Notes: generated from the sequence alone by a model not told the origin. Counted from the first letter of the stretch, positions 37,845 to 46,700 are shown. The stretch: 64,000 nucleotides of DNA from Diaphorobacter sp. HDW4B (GCF_011305535.1 NZ_CP049905.1:248001-312000), one strand, 5' to 3'. Translations and numbers: made by a program.

Positions 37845-39205
37845 ATGACGTCACCATCATCGACCGCTTCCTCAACACCTTCTCCACCTACATCGACTCG
37901 GGGTTCGGACTGTTGCAGGGCGAAGTGGCATTCCTCACCGCCACGCTGATCGTTATCGACATGACCCTCGCCGGCCTGTATTGGGCGATGGGCCACGCCA
38001 CCGGCCAGGGCGAGGACGTGATCGCCAAGCTGCTGAGCAAGGTGCTCTACGTCGGTGCCTTCGCTTACATCATCGGCAATTTCAATTGGCTGGCCGGCAT
38101 CGTGTTCCGTTCCTTCGCCGGACTGGGCATCACAGCCACCGGCTCAGCTATCACGATGGAGAACTTTTTGCGGCCGGGCCGGCTCGCCAAGACTGGCATC
38201 GACGCCGGGGCGCCGATCCTGGAACAAGTCGGCGAGATGGCCGGCTTTCCCGAGGTGTTCGTGAACCTCGACGCCATCACGGTGATGTTTCTCGCCTGGC
38301 TGGTGGTGGTCTTGTGCTTCTTCGTGCTGGCGATCCAGCTTTTCATCACGCTGATCGAGTTCAAGCTGACCACGCTCGCGGGCTTCGTACTGGTGCCGTT
38401 CGCGCTCTGGAACAAAACGGCATTCCTGGCCGAGAAGGTCTTGGGCAACGTGGTGGCCTCGGGCATCAAGGTGCTGGTGCTGGCCGTGATCGTCGGCATC
38501 GGCTCGGGCTTGTTCGCGGAGTTTCAGGTGCATCCCGACGAACCGTCCATCGACCACGCGCTGGTCATCATGCTGGCCTCGCTCACCTTGCTGGCACTGG
38601 GGATCTTCGGCCCTGGCATCGCCACGGGCCTCGTCTCCGGTGCGCCGCAGCTCGGTGCGGGCGCGATGGCCGGTGCTGCGGTCGGTGCAGCCGGGACAGC
38701 CGTGGCCGTCGGCGCTGCGGCGACTGGCGTAGGTGGCGCCGTCATGGCCGGAGCGCGCATGGCGCCGGCCGCCGCCAAGCTGGCGGGCAGCGGCGCGCGT
38801 GCCGCCACCTCGACGGCCAGCAGCGCACGGTCGGCTTTCCAGACGGGTTCCACGGCCGCAGGCGGTGGTGCGAAGGGCGCGATGGCCGGTTTGGGCAACG
38901 TCGCCAAGACCGGTGCGCAGTCCGCCGGGCGCGGCGCAGCATCGCGTGCATCCGCTGCCGGGCAGCAGATGGCCGCCCCGTTCCGCGCTGGCTGGAATGG
39001 CTCGGCGACCGCTGGAGCCGTGGCATCCGGTCCGGCTGCTGGCGAAGCCACGTCCGGCGCGGCCAATGCGCAGCCCGCGTGGGCCAAGCGGCTGCATCGC
39101 CGCCAACAACTCACCCACGCCGCGACGACCGCCGCTCACGCGCTGCGCGGTGGCGATGGCGGGGGCTCCGGGCAAGGCCCGAGCCTGCGCGGCTCCGACG
39201 ATTAA
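37841..39205 (+). CDS. trbL: TrbL, VirB6-like polytopic membrane protein
   Basis: A 454-residue inner-membrane channel component. Five to six hydrophobic segments occupy residues 20-265; from about 270 the protein becomes a long Ala/Gly/Ser-rich low-complexity tail (GAAVGAAGTAVAVGAAATGV and onward), usual for TrbL proteins of this group. The tail's length is expected to vary between strains. It forms part of the DNA passage with TrbC/D/E. Confidence 0.93.
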   Translation: MNDVTIIDRFLNTFSTYIDSGFGLLQGEVAFLTATLIVIDMTLAGLYWAMGHATGQGEDVIAKLLSKVLYVGAFAYIIGNFNWLAGIVFRSFAGLGITATGSAITMENFLRPGRLAKTGIDAGAPILEQVGEMAGFPEVFVNLDAITVMFLAWLVVVLCFFVLAIQLFITLIEFKLTTLAGFVLVPFALWNKTAFLAEKVLGNVVASGIKVLVLAVIVGIGSGLFAEFQVHPDEPSIDHALVIMLASLTLLALGIFGPGIATGLVSGAPQLGAGAMAGAAVGAAGTAVAVGAAATGVGGAVMAGARMAPAAAKLAGSGARAATSTASSARSAFQTGSTAAGGGAKGAMAGLGNVAKTGAQSAGRGAASRASAAGQQMAAPFRAGWNGSATAGAVASGPAAGEATSGAANAQPAWAKRLHRRQQLTHAATTAAHALRGGDGGGSGQGPSLRGSDD

Positions 39206-39229
39206 ACCGATTCACAAGGAGAACTGAGC

Positions 39230-39934
39230 ATGCGATTCAAACGACCCCAGGTGCGGTATGCCGACACACCGCAGCCTGCCACGCCGTACCAAGCTGCCGG
39301 CCAGGTGTGGGACGACCGTATCGGCTCGCCGCGTGTGCAGGCAAAGAACTGGCGTCTGATGGCCTTCGGCTGCTTGACGCTCGCGCTGTTGATGGCCGGA
39401 GGTCTGGTGTGGCGCTCGGCGCAGTCCATCGTCACGCCTTACGTGATCGAGGTGGACAACGCGGGCCAGGTGCGCGCTGTCGGTGAAGCGGCCACGCCGT
39501 ACCAGCCCAGCGATGCGCAGGTGGCCTACCACCTGGGCCGCTTCATCGGCCTGGTGCGCTCTTTGTCCATCGACCCCATCGTGGTGCGGCAGAACTGGCT
39601 CGATGCTTATGACTACACCACCGACAAAGGCGCGGGCGTGCTCAACGACTACGCGCGGGTGAACGATCCGTTCTCTCGCATTGGCAAGGAGTCGGTGACG
39701 GTGCAGATCAGCAGCGTGACCCGCGCCAGCGACACGTCTTTCAACGTGCGCTGGACGGAGACGCGCTTCGTCAATGGCGCTCTGGATCGCACCGAACGCT
39801 GGAACGCCGTGGTGTCCATCGTGCAGCAAACGCCGCGCACCGAGCAGCGCGTGCGCAAGAACCCATTGGGTATCTACGTCAACGGCCTGTCCTGGAGCCG
39901 CGAACTGGATTCTTCCGAAGGAGCAAAACCATGA
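39230..39934 (+). CDS. trbF: TrbF, VirB8-like core protein
   Basis: A 234-residue bitopic inner-membrane protein: cytoplasmic N-terminus (1-40), one membrane helix (LMAFGCLTLALLMAGGLVW) and a periplasmic VirB8-like domain with the FIGLVRSLSIDPIVVRQNW helix and a C-terminal NPLGIYVNGLSW strand. It nucleates assembly of the translocation core. AAGGAGAA precedes the ATG; the stop overlaps trbG by four bases. Confidence 0.93.
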   Translation: MRFKRPQVRYADTPQPATPYQAAGQVWDDRIGSPRVQAKNWRLMAFGCLTLALLMAGGLVWRSAQSIVTPYVIEVDNAGQVRAVGEAATPYQPSDAQVAYHLGRFIGLVRSLSIDPIVVRQNWLDAYDYTTDKGAGVLNDYARVNDPFSRIGKESVTVQISSVTRASDTSFNVRWTETRFVNGALDRTERWNAVVSIVQQTPRTEQRVRKNPLGIYVNGLSWSRELDSSEGAKP

Positions 39935-40929
39935 ATGATCTTTTCTGTAAATCCGCCTTGCCGGTGATGCTGATGGCATCCACCGTTTTGTTCACGGGCT
40001 GCGCCACGCAGGGAAAGCCGCCACCGCTGATCTCGGTTGATGAGCCGGTGCAGGTCCAACCGATGCCGGAAACGCCCGCGCCGGTGGAGGTGGTGGCCGT
40101 GCCCGAGGTCCTACCGATGCCCGCGCAGTTGAAGCCAGTTCCCGACGCCGAGGACAAGTCCACGCCGGAGCCGACAGACGAGAAAGTGCGCGTCTCGCGC
40201 GCCAATGCCGAGGCGCGCATCGCGCCCACGCGCGAGGGCTATATCAACGCGATCCAGATCTGGCCCTTCACCGATGGTGCGCTGTACCAGGTCTATGCGG
40301 CCGTGGGCCGCGTCACAGTCATTGCATTGCAGCCGGGGGAGGAGCTGGTAACGGTGGCCGCTGGCGATACCGTGCGCTGGATCGTGGGCGACACATCGAG
40401 CGGCGGCGGCGCCAACCTGCGCGTGACCGTGCTGGTCAAGCCGATCCGCTCGGGCCTGAAAACCAATCTGGTCATCACCACCAGCCGGCGCACCTACCTG
40501 CTGGAGCTGACCTCGACCGAGAAGACATGGATGGCGTCGGTGTCTTGGGAGTATCCGAAGGACAAGATGCTGGCCTTGCAGCGCCAGGCGCAAGCGGCCA
40601 GTGCCGCCGCGCCGGTCGATGCCGGCTTGTCGCTGGAGAAGATTCGCTTTCGCTACGCCGTCAGTGGCAGCAATCCGCCCTGGAAGCCGCTGCGCGCCTT
40701 CGACGACGGCGAGAAGGTCTATATCCAGTTCCCGCCGGGCATCGCCCAGGGCGAGCTGCCGCCGCTGTTTGTTATTGGCGCGCAGGGTGATGGGCAGTTG
40801 GTGAACTATCGCTTTCGCTCGCCGTACTACATCGTCGATCGCCTGTTTGGTGCGGCCGAACTGCGCCTGGGCGCGGACAAGGGCGACGTGGTGCGGATCG
40901 AGCGCACGGACGGCACGCGGAGGAATTGA
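39931..40929 (+). CDS. trbG: TrbG, VirB9-like outer core protein
   Basis: A 332-residue periplasmic component. The N-terminus carries a signal with a lipobox-like LFTGCATQ (Cys about residue 25) followed by a Pro/Val-rich spacer, so it is probably a lipoprotein. The VirB9 beta domains follow (IQIWPFTDGALYQVYAAVG; LVITTSRRTYLLELTS), and the C-terminal FRSPYYIVDRLFGAAELRLG segment should contact TrbI and the outer membrane. It overlaps both neighbours. Confidence 0.93.
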   Translation: MNDLFCKSALPVMLMASTVLFTGCATQGKPPPLISVDEPVQVQPMPETPAPVEVVAVPEVLPMPAQLKPVPDAEDKSTPEPTDEKVRVSRANAEARIAPTREGYINAIQIWPFTDGALYQVYAAVGRVTVIALQPGEELVTVAAGDTVRWIVGDTSSGGGANLRVTVLVKPIRSGLKTNLVITTSRRTYLLELTSTEKTWMASVSWEYPKDKMLALQRQAQAASAAAPVDAGLSLEKIRFRYAVSGSNPPWKPLRAFDDGEKVYIQFPPGIAQGELPPLFVIGAQGDGQLVNYRFRSPYYIVDRLFGAAELRLGADKGDVVRIERTDGTRRN

Positions 40930-42200
40930 CCATGCGCCAGGATGACACTCCCGACCTTGCCACGCCGCAGGCGGATAAGGTGGCGCCCGAGGCGGTGGCG
41001 CTGCGCGCGCAGCCGCGTCCGGTCACGCGCCTGAACCGGCGTACGCTGGCCATCCTCACCGGCGGCCTGTCGGTCGCCGTGCTCGGGGCCACGATCTGGT
41101 CATTACAGCCGCACCGGCGCGGCGCGGGTGTACAGAACGAGCTGTACAACGTAGACCGCGTGTCCAAGTCCGAGGGACTGGATGGTCTGCCTTCGGATTA
41201 CTCCAAGCTGCCGAAGGTACCGGCGCTGGGGCCACCGCTGCCGGGCGATCTGGGCCCAGCCATCGTGGCCTCGCAACAGACGGTAACGCCCACCTATGCG
41301 CCACCGGGACACGATCCCGAAGATGCCTTACGCAAGGAGGCCGAAGCGGCGGCGGCTTCGGCGGTGTTCTTCCGCTCGGGCAAGCCTGGGCAAACCGCTG
41401 GCGCTATTGCGCAGGCAGCGCCCGCTGTACCAGGCATGAGCCCCATGGCAGCTTTCGATCCGCTGGCGGCCGGGCCGGCCTCGACAGCGGCCCAGCCCGC
41501 CGATCCGACCACGGTGCAGAACCGGCAGGACCAAAAGGAAGCCTTCCTGAAAAGCGGGTCTACGGAAACCCGCAATTCCGGCAACCTGCAAATGCCGGCT
41601 TCGCCGTACCAGGTGATGGCCGGGACGGTGGTCGCGGCAGCGCTGGTGACGGGGATCAAGTCGGACTTGCCGGGCGATGTGATCGCCACGGTGACAGAGC
41701 CGGTCTATGACACGGCCACGGGCAAGTTCCTACTGATCCCGCAGGGATCACGCATCCTGGGCCGCTACAACAGTCAAGTGAGCTACGGCCAGAGCCGCGT
41801 ACAGATGGTGTGGAACCGGGTCATCCTGCCGGATACGTCCTCGCTGACGCTGGACAACCTCGTGGGCACCGATCCGGCGGGTTATGCCGGCGTGGAAGAC
41901 GAGATTGACCGGCACTGGGGCCGCATCCTGGCCGGCGCGGCACTGACGACGCTGCTGGGCGCGGGGGCCGAATTGGCCGCGCCGGAAAACCGGCAGGACG
42001 GCAACCGCATCATCATCGCTGGGCGCGATGGCTTGCAGGACAGCGTGAACCAGGTCGGACAGGAGATGACCCGGCGCAACATGAACATCCAGCCGACGCT
42101 GACAGCGCGGCCCGGGTTGCAAGTGCGCATTATCGTTAACCGCGATCTGATGCTGCGGCCCTACCAGCCGTTACTCTTCAATCGAGGAGCGTCGCAATGA
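40926..42200 (+). CDS. trbI: TrbI, VirB10-like core protein
   Basis: A 424-residue VirB10 homologue: cytoplasmic N-terminus, one membrane helix (LAILTGGLSVAVLGATIW, about residues 40-57), a Pro-rich periplasmic linker (110-200) and the C-terminal beta-barrel domain (YQVMAGTVVAAALVTGI; VYDTATGKFLLIPQGSRILG; IIVNRDLMLRPY). It spans from inner to outer membrane and transmits ATP-driven changes. It closes the trb block and overlaps the DUF2274 gene by four bases. Confidence 0.95.
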   Translation: MTMRQDDTPDLATPQADKVAPEAVALRAQPRPVTRLNRRTLAILTGGLSVAVLGATIWSLQPHRRGAGVQNELYNVDRVSKSEGLDGLPSDYSKLPKVPALGPPLPGDLGPAIVASQQTVTPTYAPPGHDPEDALRKEAEAAAASAVFFRSGKPGQTAGAIAQAAPAVPGMSPMAAFDPLAAGPASTAAQPADPTTVQNRQDQKEAFLKSGSTETRNSGNLQMPASPYQVMAGTVVAAALVTGIKSDLPGDVIATVTEPVYDTATGKFLLIPQGSRILGRYNSQVSYGQSRVQMVWNRVILPDTSSLTLDNLVGTDPAGYAGVEDEIDRHWGRILAGAALTTLLGAGAELAAPENRQDGNRIIIAGRDGLQDSVNQVGQEMTRRNMNIQPTLTARPGLQVRIIVNRDLMLRPYQPLLFNRGASQ

Positions 42201-42454
42201 GCACGACCAAGAAGCTGCGACTCGGGCCCTTACCCAAGACCGAAAGCATCAAACTGACCTTCGTCTGCCCAGCAAGCCTCAAAGTCGACCTCGATCGCTA
42301 CGCCTCGCTGCACACGCAGATGTACGGAGAGGCCGTCGATGCCATGACGCTGATCCCGCACATGCTCGAAGCGTTCATAGGACGCGATCGGGGATTTCGC
42401 TCTCAATCGCAGGTGCAACAGAAGCGGGCCGCGCGAGATTCAACGTCACCGTGA
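42197..42454 (+). CDS. DUF2274 domain-containing protein
   Basis: An 85-residue protein always found, as far as I recall, immediately after trbI in Tn4371-type elements. The start KLRLGPLPKTESIKLTF followed by a helix with DLDRYASLH and an LIPHMLEAFI segment is characteristic of DUF2274. It looks like a small ribbon-helix-helix-type protein, but its role is unknown. It is translationally coupled to trbI and is the last gene of the transfer operon. Confidence 0.85.
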   Translation: MSTTKKLRLGPLPKTESIKLTFVCPASLKVDLDRYASLHTQMYGEAVDAMTLIPHMLEAFIGRDRGFRSQSQVQQKRAARDSTSP

Positions 42455-42561
42455 TGCGTAGATTGGATGGTGCCCTCCTCGCTTCGCCACAGCGAGTTGT
42501 GCCAATTGCTGCCGATAGTCACCATGGCTCCGTATGCACAGAGATCTACCGGGAGTCATCA

Positions 42562-42924
42562 ATGCACGTTCGCATGGAACACGTCGCTGAACACGAGGAA
42601 CCGCAGGCGCACGCGCCGCATCCCGGCACGGATGGCTATGACAACCTGCCCCAGTTTCCTGCAAAGTTTCCCTTGCCTTTCCGTCGAACCATCCGCCGTC
42701 ACGAGTTGCACCAGATCGTGCCTCTGGCAGAGACGACGATCTACGAGATGGAACAGCGCGGCGAATTCCCGCGCCGCTTCCGCCTCACCGCCCGCTGCGT
42801 CGTCTGGGACCTGGAAGAGGTCGAGGCCTGGATCGAAGGCCGCAAGCAAGCCTCTCGATCAGCGATGACGAGCACGTCGAGCGGACCGGACGTAAGGCAG
42901 CGCCGGCACCGCCCTGTTCGATGA
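42562..42924 (+). CDS. AlpA-like MerR-fold transcriptional regulator
   Basis: A 120-residue protein whose second half is an AlpA-type winged helix (IRRHELHQIVPLAETTIYEM, EFPRRFRLTARCVVWDLEEV, AWIEGRK). AlpA proteins of P4-like islands activate the integrase or excision genes, so this is a plausible excisionase or activator for the integrase at 45119-46375. ATG 42562 is chosen because GGGAG lies seven bases upstream; a longer frame from 42451 overlaps the DUF2274 gene and lacks this. Confidence 0.82.
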   Translation: MHVRMEHVAEHEEPQAHAPHPGTDGYDNLPQFPAKFPLPFRRTIRRHELHQIVPLAETTIYEMEQRGEFPRRFRLTARCVVWDLEEVEAWIEGRKQASRSAMTSTSSGPDVRQRRHRPVR

Positions 42925-42949
42925 CGCCGCCATCAAATGCTTGCAGCGG

Positions 42950-43192
42950 CTATGCGGCATCCACCCGGATCAGCACTGCCCCCGGCAGCGCCTGTACGAT
43001 CTGCGCCGTGGCAAGCGTCACCGCAGCATCGTGGTCGCTCGCCTCCCGGCTGAAAGCCAGGCCGACATGCCTTGGCCGGCCCCAGCCAACCGTGGTATCG
43101 GCGCAGTCGCTGTCCGCCAGCTGGCGAAGTACATCCTCCTGCGACCCCATGCGCGAGTCCAGCTCATAGACCAGTGTGAAATCGTGAACCAT
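42950..43192 (-). CDS. Truncated hypothetical protein beside AbiEii
   Basis: An 80-residue frame starting at ATG 43192, with GGGAGG eight bases upstream. An alternative ATG at 43213 overlaps the AbiEii stop. The protein (MVHDFTLVYELD, GWGRPRHVGLAFSREASD, TAQIVQALPGAVLIRV) resembles, from memory, the N-terminal half of small DNA-binding proteins that continue into a helix-turn-helix domain. Here it stops at a TAG where that domain would begin, so it may be 3'-truncated. I cannot assign a function. As part of the AbiE operon it may have had a regulatory role. Confidence 0.5.
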   Translation of the reverse strand: MVHDFTLVYELDSRMGSQEDVLRQLADSDCADTTVGWGRPRHVGLAFSREASDHDAAVTLATAQIVQALPGAVLIRVDAA

Positions 43193-43212
43193 GGCGTCGG
43201 CCTCCCTCGTCA

Positions 43213-44157
43213 TCAGGCACCGGCGATCCGCGCCAGCGTCTCTTCAAGCTGTTGGTGGTCTGCGGCACGCTTCGCGGCCGTGCGCTGTGCCAGGTTATGC
43301 AGTTTGCGCCGCACACCCGGCAGTTCCGCCGCATGCGCGAGCCCGATCAAGCCGAAATCCGGCTGCTCGTTCTCCACGGACCGCAGGAACGCACACGACG
43401 GTTCGTCCAGCCACTGCGCTACCCGCGCCAGCAGGCGCTCCCGGCTCTCCAGCAAGGTTTCCACGGCGACGGCCTCGGCCGTCATGCCTTTGAAATGCGC
43501 CTCGAAGGTTGCAGTGAAGTCCGCGGGCACGCGCGGCGCCAGCATCTCCCAGGCAGGCTTGGGACTAGAGGTCAGGTACACGAGGAAGGTCCGCCAAAGA
43601 CTCACATCCGCTCGTTCATCCTCCAGCAGCAGGCCCACGTCGAAGAGATCGCGCGGATGCTGCCGCGATAACGCCGCCGCCAGCTTGCCAGCATAGAGAT
43701 CGGCGAAATCCAGCACCTGCACTTCGGCGAAACCGAACGCCTCCTCCACGCGCGAGCGTACCACCATGCTGCGCACCGGATGCACCGTGCCGCGCATGAC
43801 CGGCGTCGTCTCGATCTGCACACGCGCACGGCCGCGGCTGGCCACCAGCCGGGTGACCGCCCCGCCCTCGCCCGCCGACGACTGCACCTGCAATTGCAGA
43901 GGCCGGGCGCGCAGCACGTCGGCCAGTCTCCCTAGCGCTTCGGCGATCAACCTCGCATCCTCGGCATAGTCGTGCACCGGCAGCCAGGCCAGATCGATGT
44001 CCACCGACAGACGCGGCAGGTCATGCTCGAACAGATTGATGGCCGTGCCGCCCTTGAGCGCGAAGCGCGGCTCCGAGGCCAACACCGGCAGGATCTCCAT
44101 CAGCAGCCGCACCCGGTCGGTGTAGCGCCGGTCCCAGTGGTCAAGCCAGGTGCTCAT
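43213..44157 (-). CDS. abiEii: AbiEii/AbiGii-family nucleotidyltransferase toxin
   Basis: A 314-residue toxin of the type IV AbiE toxin-antitoxin/abortive-infection system. The nucleotidyltransferase core is visible: FALKGGTAINLF and the metal-binding LSVDIDLAW, followed by DFADLYAGKLAAALSRQHPRD. These enzymes modify RNA targets (tRNA in studied members) and stop growth during phage infection. The start at 44157 overlaps the 3' end of the antitoxin gene. It protects the ICE by addiction and perhaps the host from phage. Confidence 0.9.
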   Translation of the reverse strand: MSTWLDHWDRRYTDRVRLLMEILPVLASEPRFALKGGTAINLFEHDLPRLSVDIDLAWLPVHDYAEDARLIAEALGRLADVLRARPLQLQVQSSAGEGGAVTRLVASRGRARVQIETTPVMRGTVHPVRSMVVRSRVEEAFGFAEVQVLDFADLYAGKLAAALSRQHPRDLFDVGLLLEDERADVSLWRTFLVYLTSSPKPAWEMLAPRVPADFTATFEAHFKGMTAEAVAVETLLESRERLLARVAQWLDEPSCAFLRSVENEQPDFGLIGLAHAAELPGVRRKLHNLAQRTAAKRAADHQQLEETLARIAGA

Positions 44158-44962
44158 CGAGGTCTCCCGGCAAGGTGATCTGGTAGGTGGGGTGCAGACG
44201 CCCGCCAGGCACCAGCGCACGCTTGCCTCGGCCCAAATCGACGCCATCCAACGGCACATGCGATAGCCACGCATGCCGGTGCCGCTCGGCGAGCGCCAGG
44301 AACAGCCGCTTGGCCTTGATGCTGCGGCAATGGCGCAGTAGCAAGCCAACCCGCTGCGGCCGCAGCGTGGTCATGGCCTGCATCAGTGCATCGGCCTCGT
44401 AGACCAGCGCCGCGCCCGACACGTCGTCGCACAGTTCCAGCATGGCCCGCTCGGGCGTCGAGCAGACCAAGGCATCGACACCAGGCGAAGCGGAATGCCA
44501 GGCCAGTCCCGATTCGGTCAGCGCCTTCTCGGAGACGTCCGCCGAGACAGGCACGGTCGGCAGGTCGAACGGCCCCTTGCCCAGGAACTCGAAACGCTGC
44601 TCCAACGACAGCTTGCCCAGCCAGCCCGGCGGCCGCTCCGACCCATACAGAGTGATCGTCCCGGCATCGCCCAGACGCAGGTAATGCTCATGCCCCTGCA
44701 GGACCAGCGCAAAACGCCCCCCAACATACAGCGGCAACCCCTCCCCGACCTGCAGGCTGCGGACCACGCCCTCCCACTGCAGGCGCCCGCCCTTGCGCAT
44801 GTAAACGCCGCGCGCCGGCGACACCAGCCAGCCGCCGCCCACGTAACGCGCGACAAGGCTGTTGGAGTAGCCGTGCACTCGTAGCCAGCGACTGGACACT
44901 AGGCGCGTATCACCCAGTTCGGTCAGCAGGCGGTTCAGTTTTCCTGAATTTTGAGCATCCAT
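44141..44962 (-). CDS. abiEi: AbiEi antitoxin/transcriptional repressor
   Basis: A 273-residue AbiEi-family antitoxin: N-terminal winged helix (KLNRLLTELGDTRLVSSRWL, then SNSLVARYVGGGWL) that represses its own promoter, and a C-terminal domain (SPGVDALVCSTPERAMLELC; GLLLRHCRSIKAKRLFLALA) that counteracts the toxin. I start at ATG 44962; longer frames to 45106 would place the perfect inverted repeat at 44948-44974 inside the gene. The gene overlaps the toxin gene by 17 bases. Confidence 0.88.
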   Translation of the reverse strand: MDAQNSGKLNRLLTELGDTRLVSSRWLRVHGYSNSLVARYVGGGWLVSPARGVYMRKGGRLQWEGVVRSLQVGEGLPLYVGGRFALVLQGHEHYLRLGDAGTITLYGSERPPGWLGKLSLEQRFEFLGKGPFDLPTVPVSADVSEKALTESGLAWHSASPGVDALVCSTPERAMLELCDDVSGAALVYEADALMQAMTTLRPQRVGLLLRHCRSIKAKRLFLALAERHRHAWLSHVPLDGVDLGRGKRALVPGGRLHPTYQITLPGDLDEHLA

Positions 44963-44974
44963 AGTGCTCAAAAT
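44948..44974 (-). promoter_or_regulatory. Perfect inverted repeat spanning the abiEi start codon
   Basis: ATTTTGAGCA (44948-44957) and TGCTCAAAAT (44965-44974) are perfect 10-bp arms around a 7-base spacer that contains the abiEi ATG. AbiEi antitoxins are known to autoregulate by binding inverted repeats at their promoter; this is the obvious candidate site. In RNA it could also form a hairpin that occludes the start codon. Confidence 0.65.
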
Positions 44975-45118
44975 AACAGATTTATAAACTTTCACCAAGG
45001 GCGAGAAGTTTGACAACCCTTGAAAAAGATCACTCAGAGTAATCTTTTCGCCATATACGCAAACCTTGCGCTGCCCGCCGACGGCGAGTCCCGATGGAGT
45101 CAACATGCGGCCCTCCCT

Positions 45119-46375
45119 TCACAAAGCCGCACTGAGCACCGGGACCGGCACGTTCTCCGGCAGCAGCTTCGGCACATGGGTACGCCCGTCGATCCAAGCA
45201 TCGACCATGTCCGCCCACTCCTGCAGCATGTGGCGCCTCTGTTCGGCGTACTCGGCCTTGTTGTAGACCGAGCGCGAGGAACGCCCTTCCTCGTGGGCCA
45301 GGCACTTCTCGATCCAGTCGCCGTTGAATCCCACTTCGTTGAGCAGCGTCGAGCCGGTACGGCGCAGGTCATGCACCGTGAAGGGCTCCAACGGTAGGCC
45401 CGCGGCCTTGGCCCGCTTGACGATGAGCTGGGTGACACGGTTCAGCGTTGCATGCGACATGCAATGCGTCGGCTCGTAGCGCGAGGGCAACACGAACTTC
45501 GAACCGGCAGCGCATGTGTGCAACGCTACCAGGATGTCTAGAGCCTGCCGCGACAGATAGACCACGTGCGGGTTGCGCCCCTTCATGCGTTGCTTCGGGA
45601 TCGTCCAGGTGGCGCTTTCGAAGTCGATCTCGCTCCAGGTGGCCTCGATCAACTCACTCTTGCGCACCAAGGTCAGCAGAACCATGCGCAGCGCCAAGCG
45701 GATCGTCGGATAGGTTGCGATGGACTCCAACTGATGGAATGCCAGCCGGATTTCGGCCGGCGAGAGCGCCCGATCCTTCGGCACAAAGGTTGCGATCGAG
45801 GCGGCAGCCACATCGCTGGCCGGGTTGTCCACCTTCTCACCATGCAGGATGGCGAAGGCATAGACCTGCTTCACGATGTCGCGGACATGCACCGCGGTCG
45901 CGGGTGCCCCGCGCGCCTTCACCTTGTTGCACAAGGCCCGCAGGTCATCAGCGGTGATTTCGTTGAGCAGCCGGTTCTGGAACGCCGGCAGGATGTCGCG
46001 ATCAACGACATGCTTGCGCATCGCACGCGTGCTGTCGGCCATCCGGGCATCCGCCAGCCACTTGACGGCTAAGTCGCCGAAGTTCCTGGTCGCGGTCAGC
46101 CGGCGCTTCTCGCGCTGCTTTTCCAGTGCAGGGGAACGGCCGGCAGCGACGGCCTTCTTGGCGTCGAACAGCTTTTCACGGGCCAGCGCCAGCGAGATGC
46201 CGCCAAGACCATAGCGGCCGATGGTCAAGGTCTCACGGCGCCCGTTGAGACGGTAATCGTAGCGGAAGGTGACGGTACCGGCGGTCGATACCGTCACGTA
46301 CATCCCATCCCGGTCAGAAGCCTTATAAGTCAACGACTTAGGCTTCAGATTGCGCAGTGCTGTGTCGGTAAGCAT
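45119..46375 (-). CDS. int: P4-type tyrosine integrase of the ICE
   Basis: A 418-residue integrase: N-terminal arm-DNA-binding domain (DUF4102-like; LTDTALRNLKPKS, DGMYVTV, TIGRYGLGGISLALAR), a core-binding domain (about 100-190) and the catalytic domain. The catalytic Arg is in LVRKSELIEATW; HDLRRTGS supplies His and Arg; LAHEE follows; and the Tyr nucleophile is in SVYNKAEYAE. It should insert and excise the element at the 3' end of guaA, which begins 301 bases upstream of its start codon. Tn4371 itself uses a different integrase, so this element combines a Tn4371-like transfer module with an island-type integrase. Confidence 0.93.
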   Translation of the reverse strand: MLTDTALRNLKPKSLTYKASDRDGMYVTVSTAGTVTFRYDYRLNGRRETLTIGRYGLGGISLALAREKLFDAKKAVAAGRSPALEKQREKRRLTATRNFGDLAVKWLADARMADSTRAMRKHVVDRDILPAFQNRLLNEITADDLRALCNKVKARGAPATAVHVRDIVKQVYAFAILHGEKVDNPASDVAAASIATFVPKDRALSPAEIRLAFHQLESIATYPTIRLALRMVLLTLVRKSELIEATWSEIDFESATWTIPKQRMKGRNPHVVYLSRQALDILVALHTCAAGSKFVLPSRYEPTHCMSHATLNRVTQLIVKRAKAAGLPLEPFTVHDLRRTGSTLLNEVGFNGDWIEKCLAHEEGRSSRSVYNKAEYAEQRRHMLQEWADMVDAWIDGRTHVPKLLPENVPVPVLSAAL

Positions 46376-46405
46376 CGAGGTTTTACTCCTGTTTCGTGAC
46401 GGCTT

Positions 46406-46561
46406 TTACCGTCAGGGGTCAGGAGACCTGCTGATGCCCGGAAAGCCGCATGAAACAAGCTTTCCAGAGGAGCTTTTTACCGTCAAAGACCGATTTGGTC
46501 TCAATAGTAAACGGGAGGGTCTTAATCCGACCTCCGGTTCTTACCGTCAGTTCTACCGTCA
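46406..46561. repeat. Four TACCGTCA direct repeats (integrase arm sites)
   Basis: TTACCGTCA occurs at 46406-46414, 46477-46485 and 46541-46549, and CTACCGTCA at 46553-46561, all in the same orientation, in the gap between the integrase gene and guaA. Short direct repeats flanking an attachment core are what the N-terminal domain of tyrosine integrases binds. The last two lie 12 bp apart, on nearly the same helix face. The rest of the 301-base gap holds the integrase promoter and no gene. Confidence 0.6.
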
Positions 46562-46659
46562 ACCTGTTTTGCTGGCCGGCGATAGCCACCGATAGGTGCC
46601 GTGTCGTAAATTCTTATGAATCAACGACTTATGGCGATTTTTCGATAACTGGCGATAGT

Positions 46660-46700
46660 CCCCGAAGGACCCGATTTCACTCCCACTCGATGGTCGCTGG
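46660..46700. other. Probable ICE attachment site at the 3' end of guaA
   Basis: The end of guaA (stop at 46677-46679) directly faces the integrase, the arrangement of guaA-integrated islands in which the att core lies within the last codons of guaA. The exact core cannot be fixed because the other end of the element, which should carry a repeat of these bases, is outside the window. Confidence 0.5.

Noticed and set aside
46266-46280. GACGGTA words inside the integrase gene as further arm sites
   Set aside because: They lie in coding sequence, in inverted orientation and are shorter than the intergenic copies; chance is likely.
46406-46561. TACCGTCA repeats as a CRISPR array
   Set aside because: The repeats are only 8-9 bp, unevenly spaced (about 71, 64 and 12 bp), with no cas genes.
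42900-46680. Search for a tRNA as the integration target next to the integrase
   Set aside because: No cloverleaf-like sequence or CCA-ended stem is visible; the 3' end of guaA is the adjacent target.
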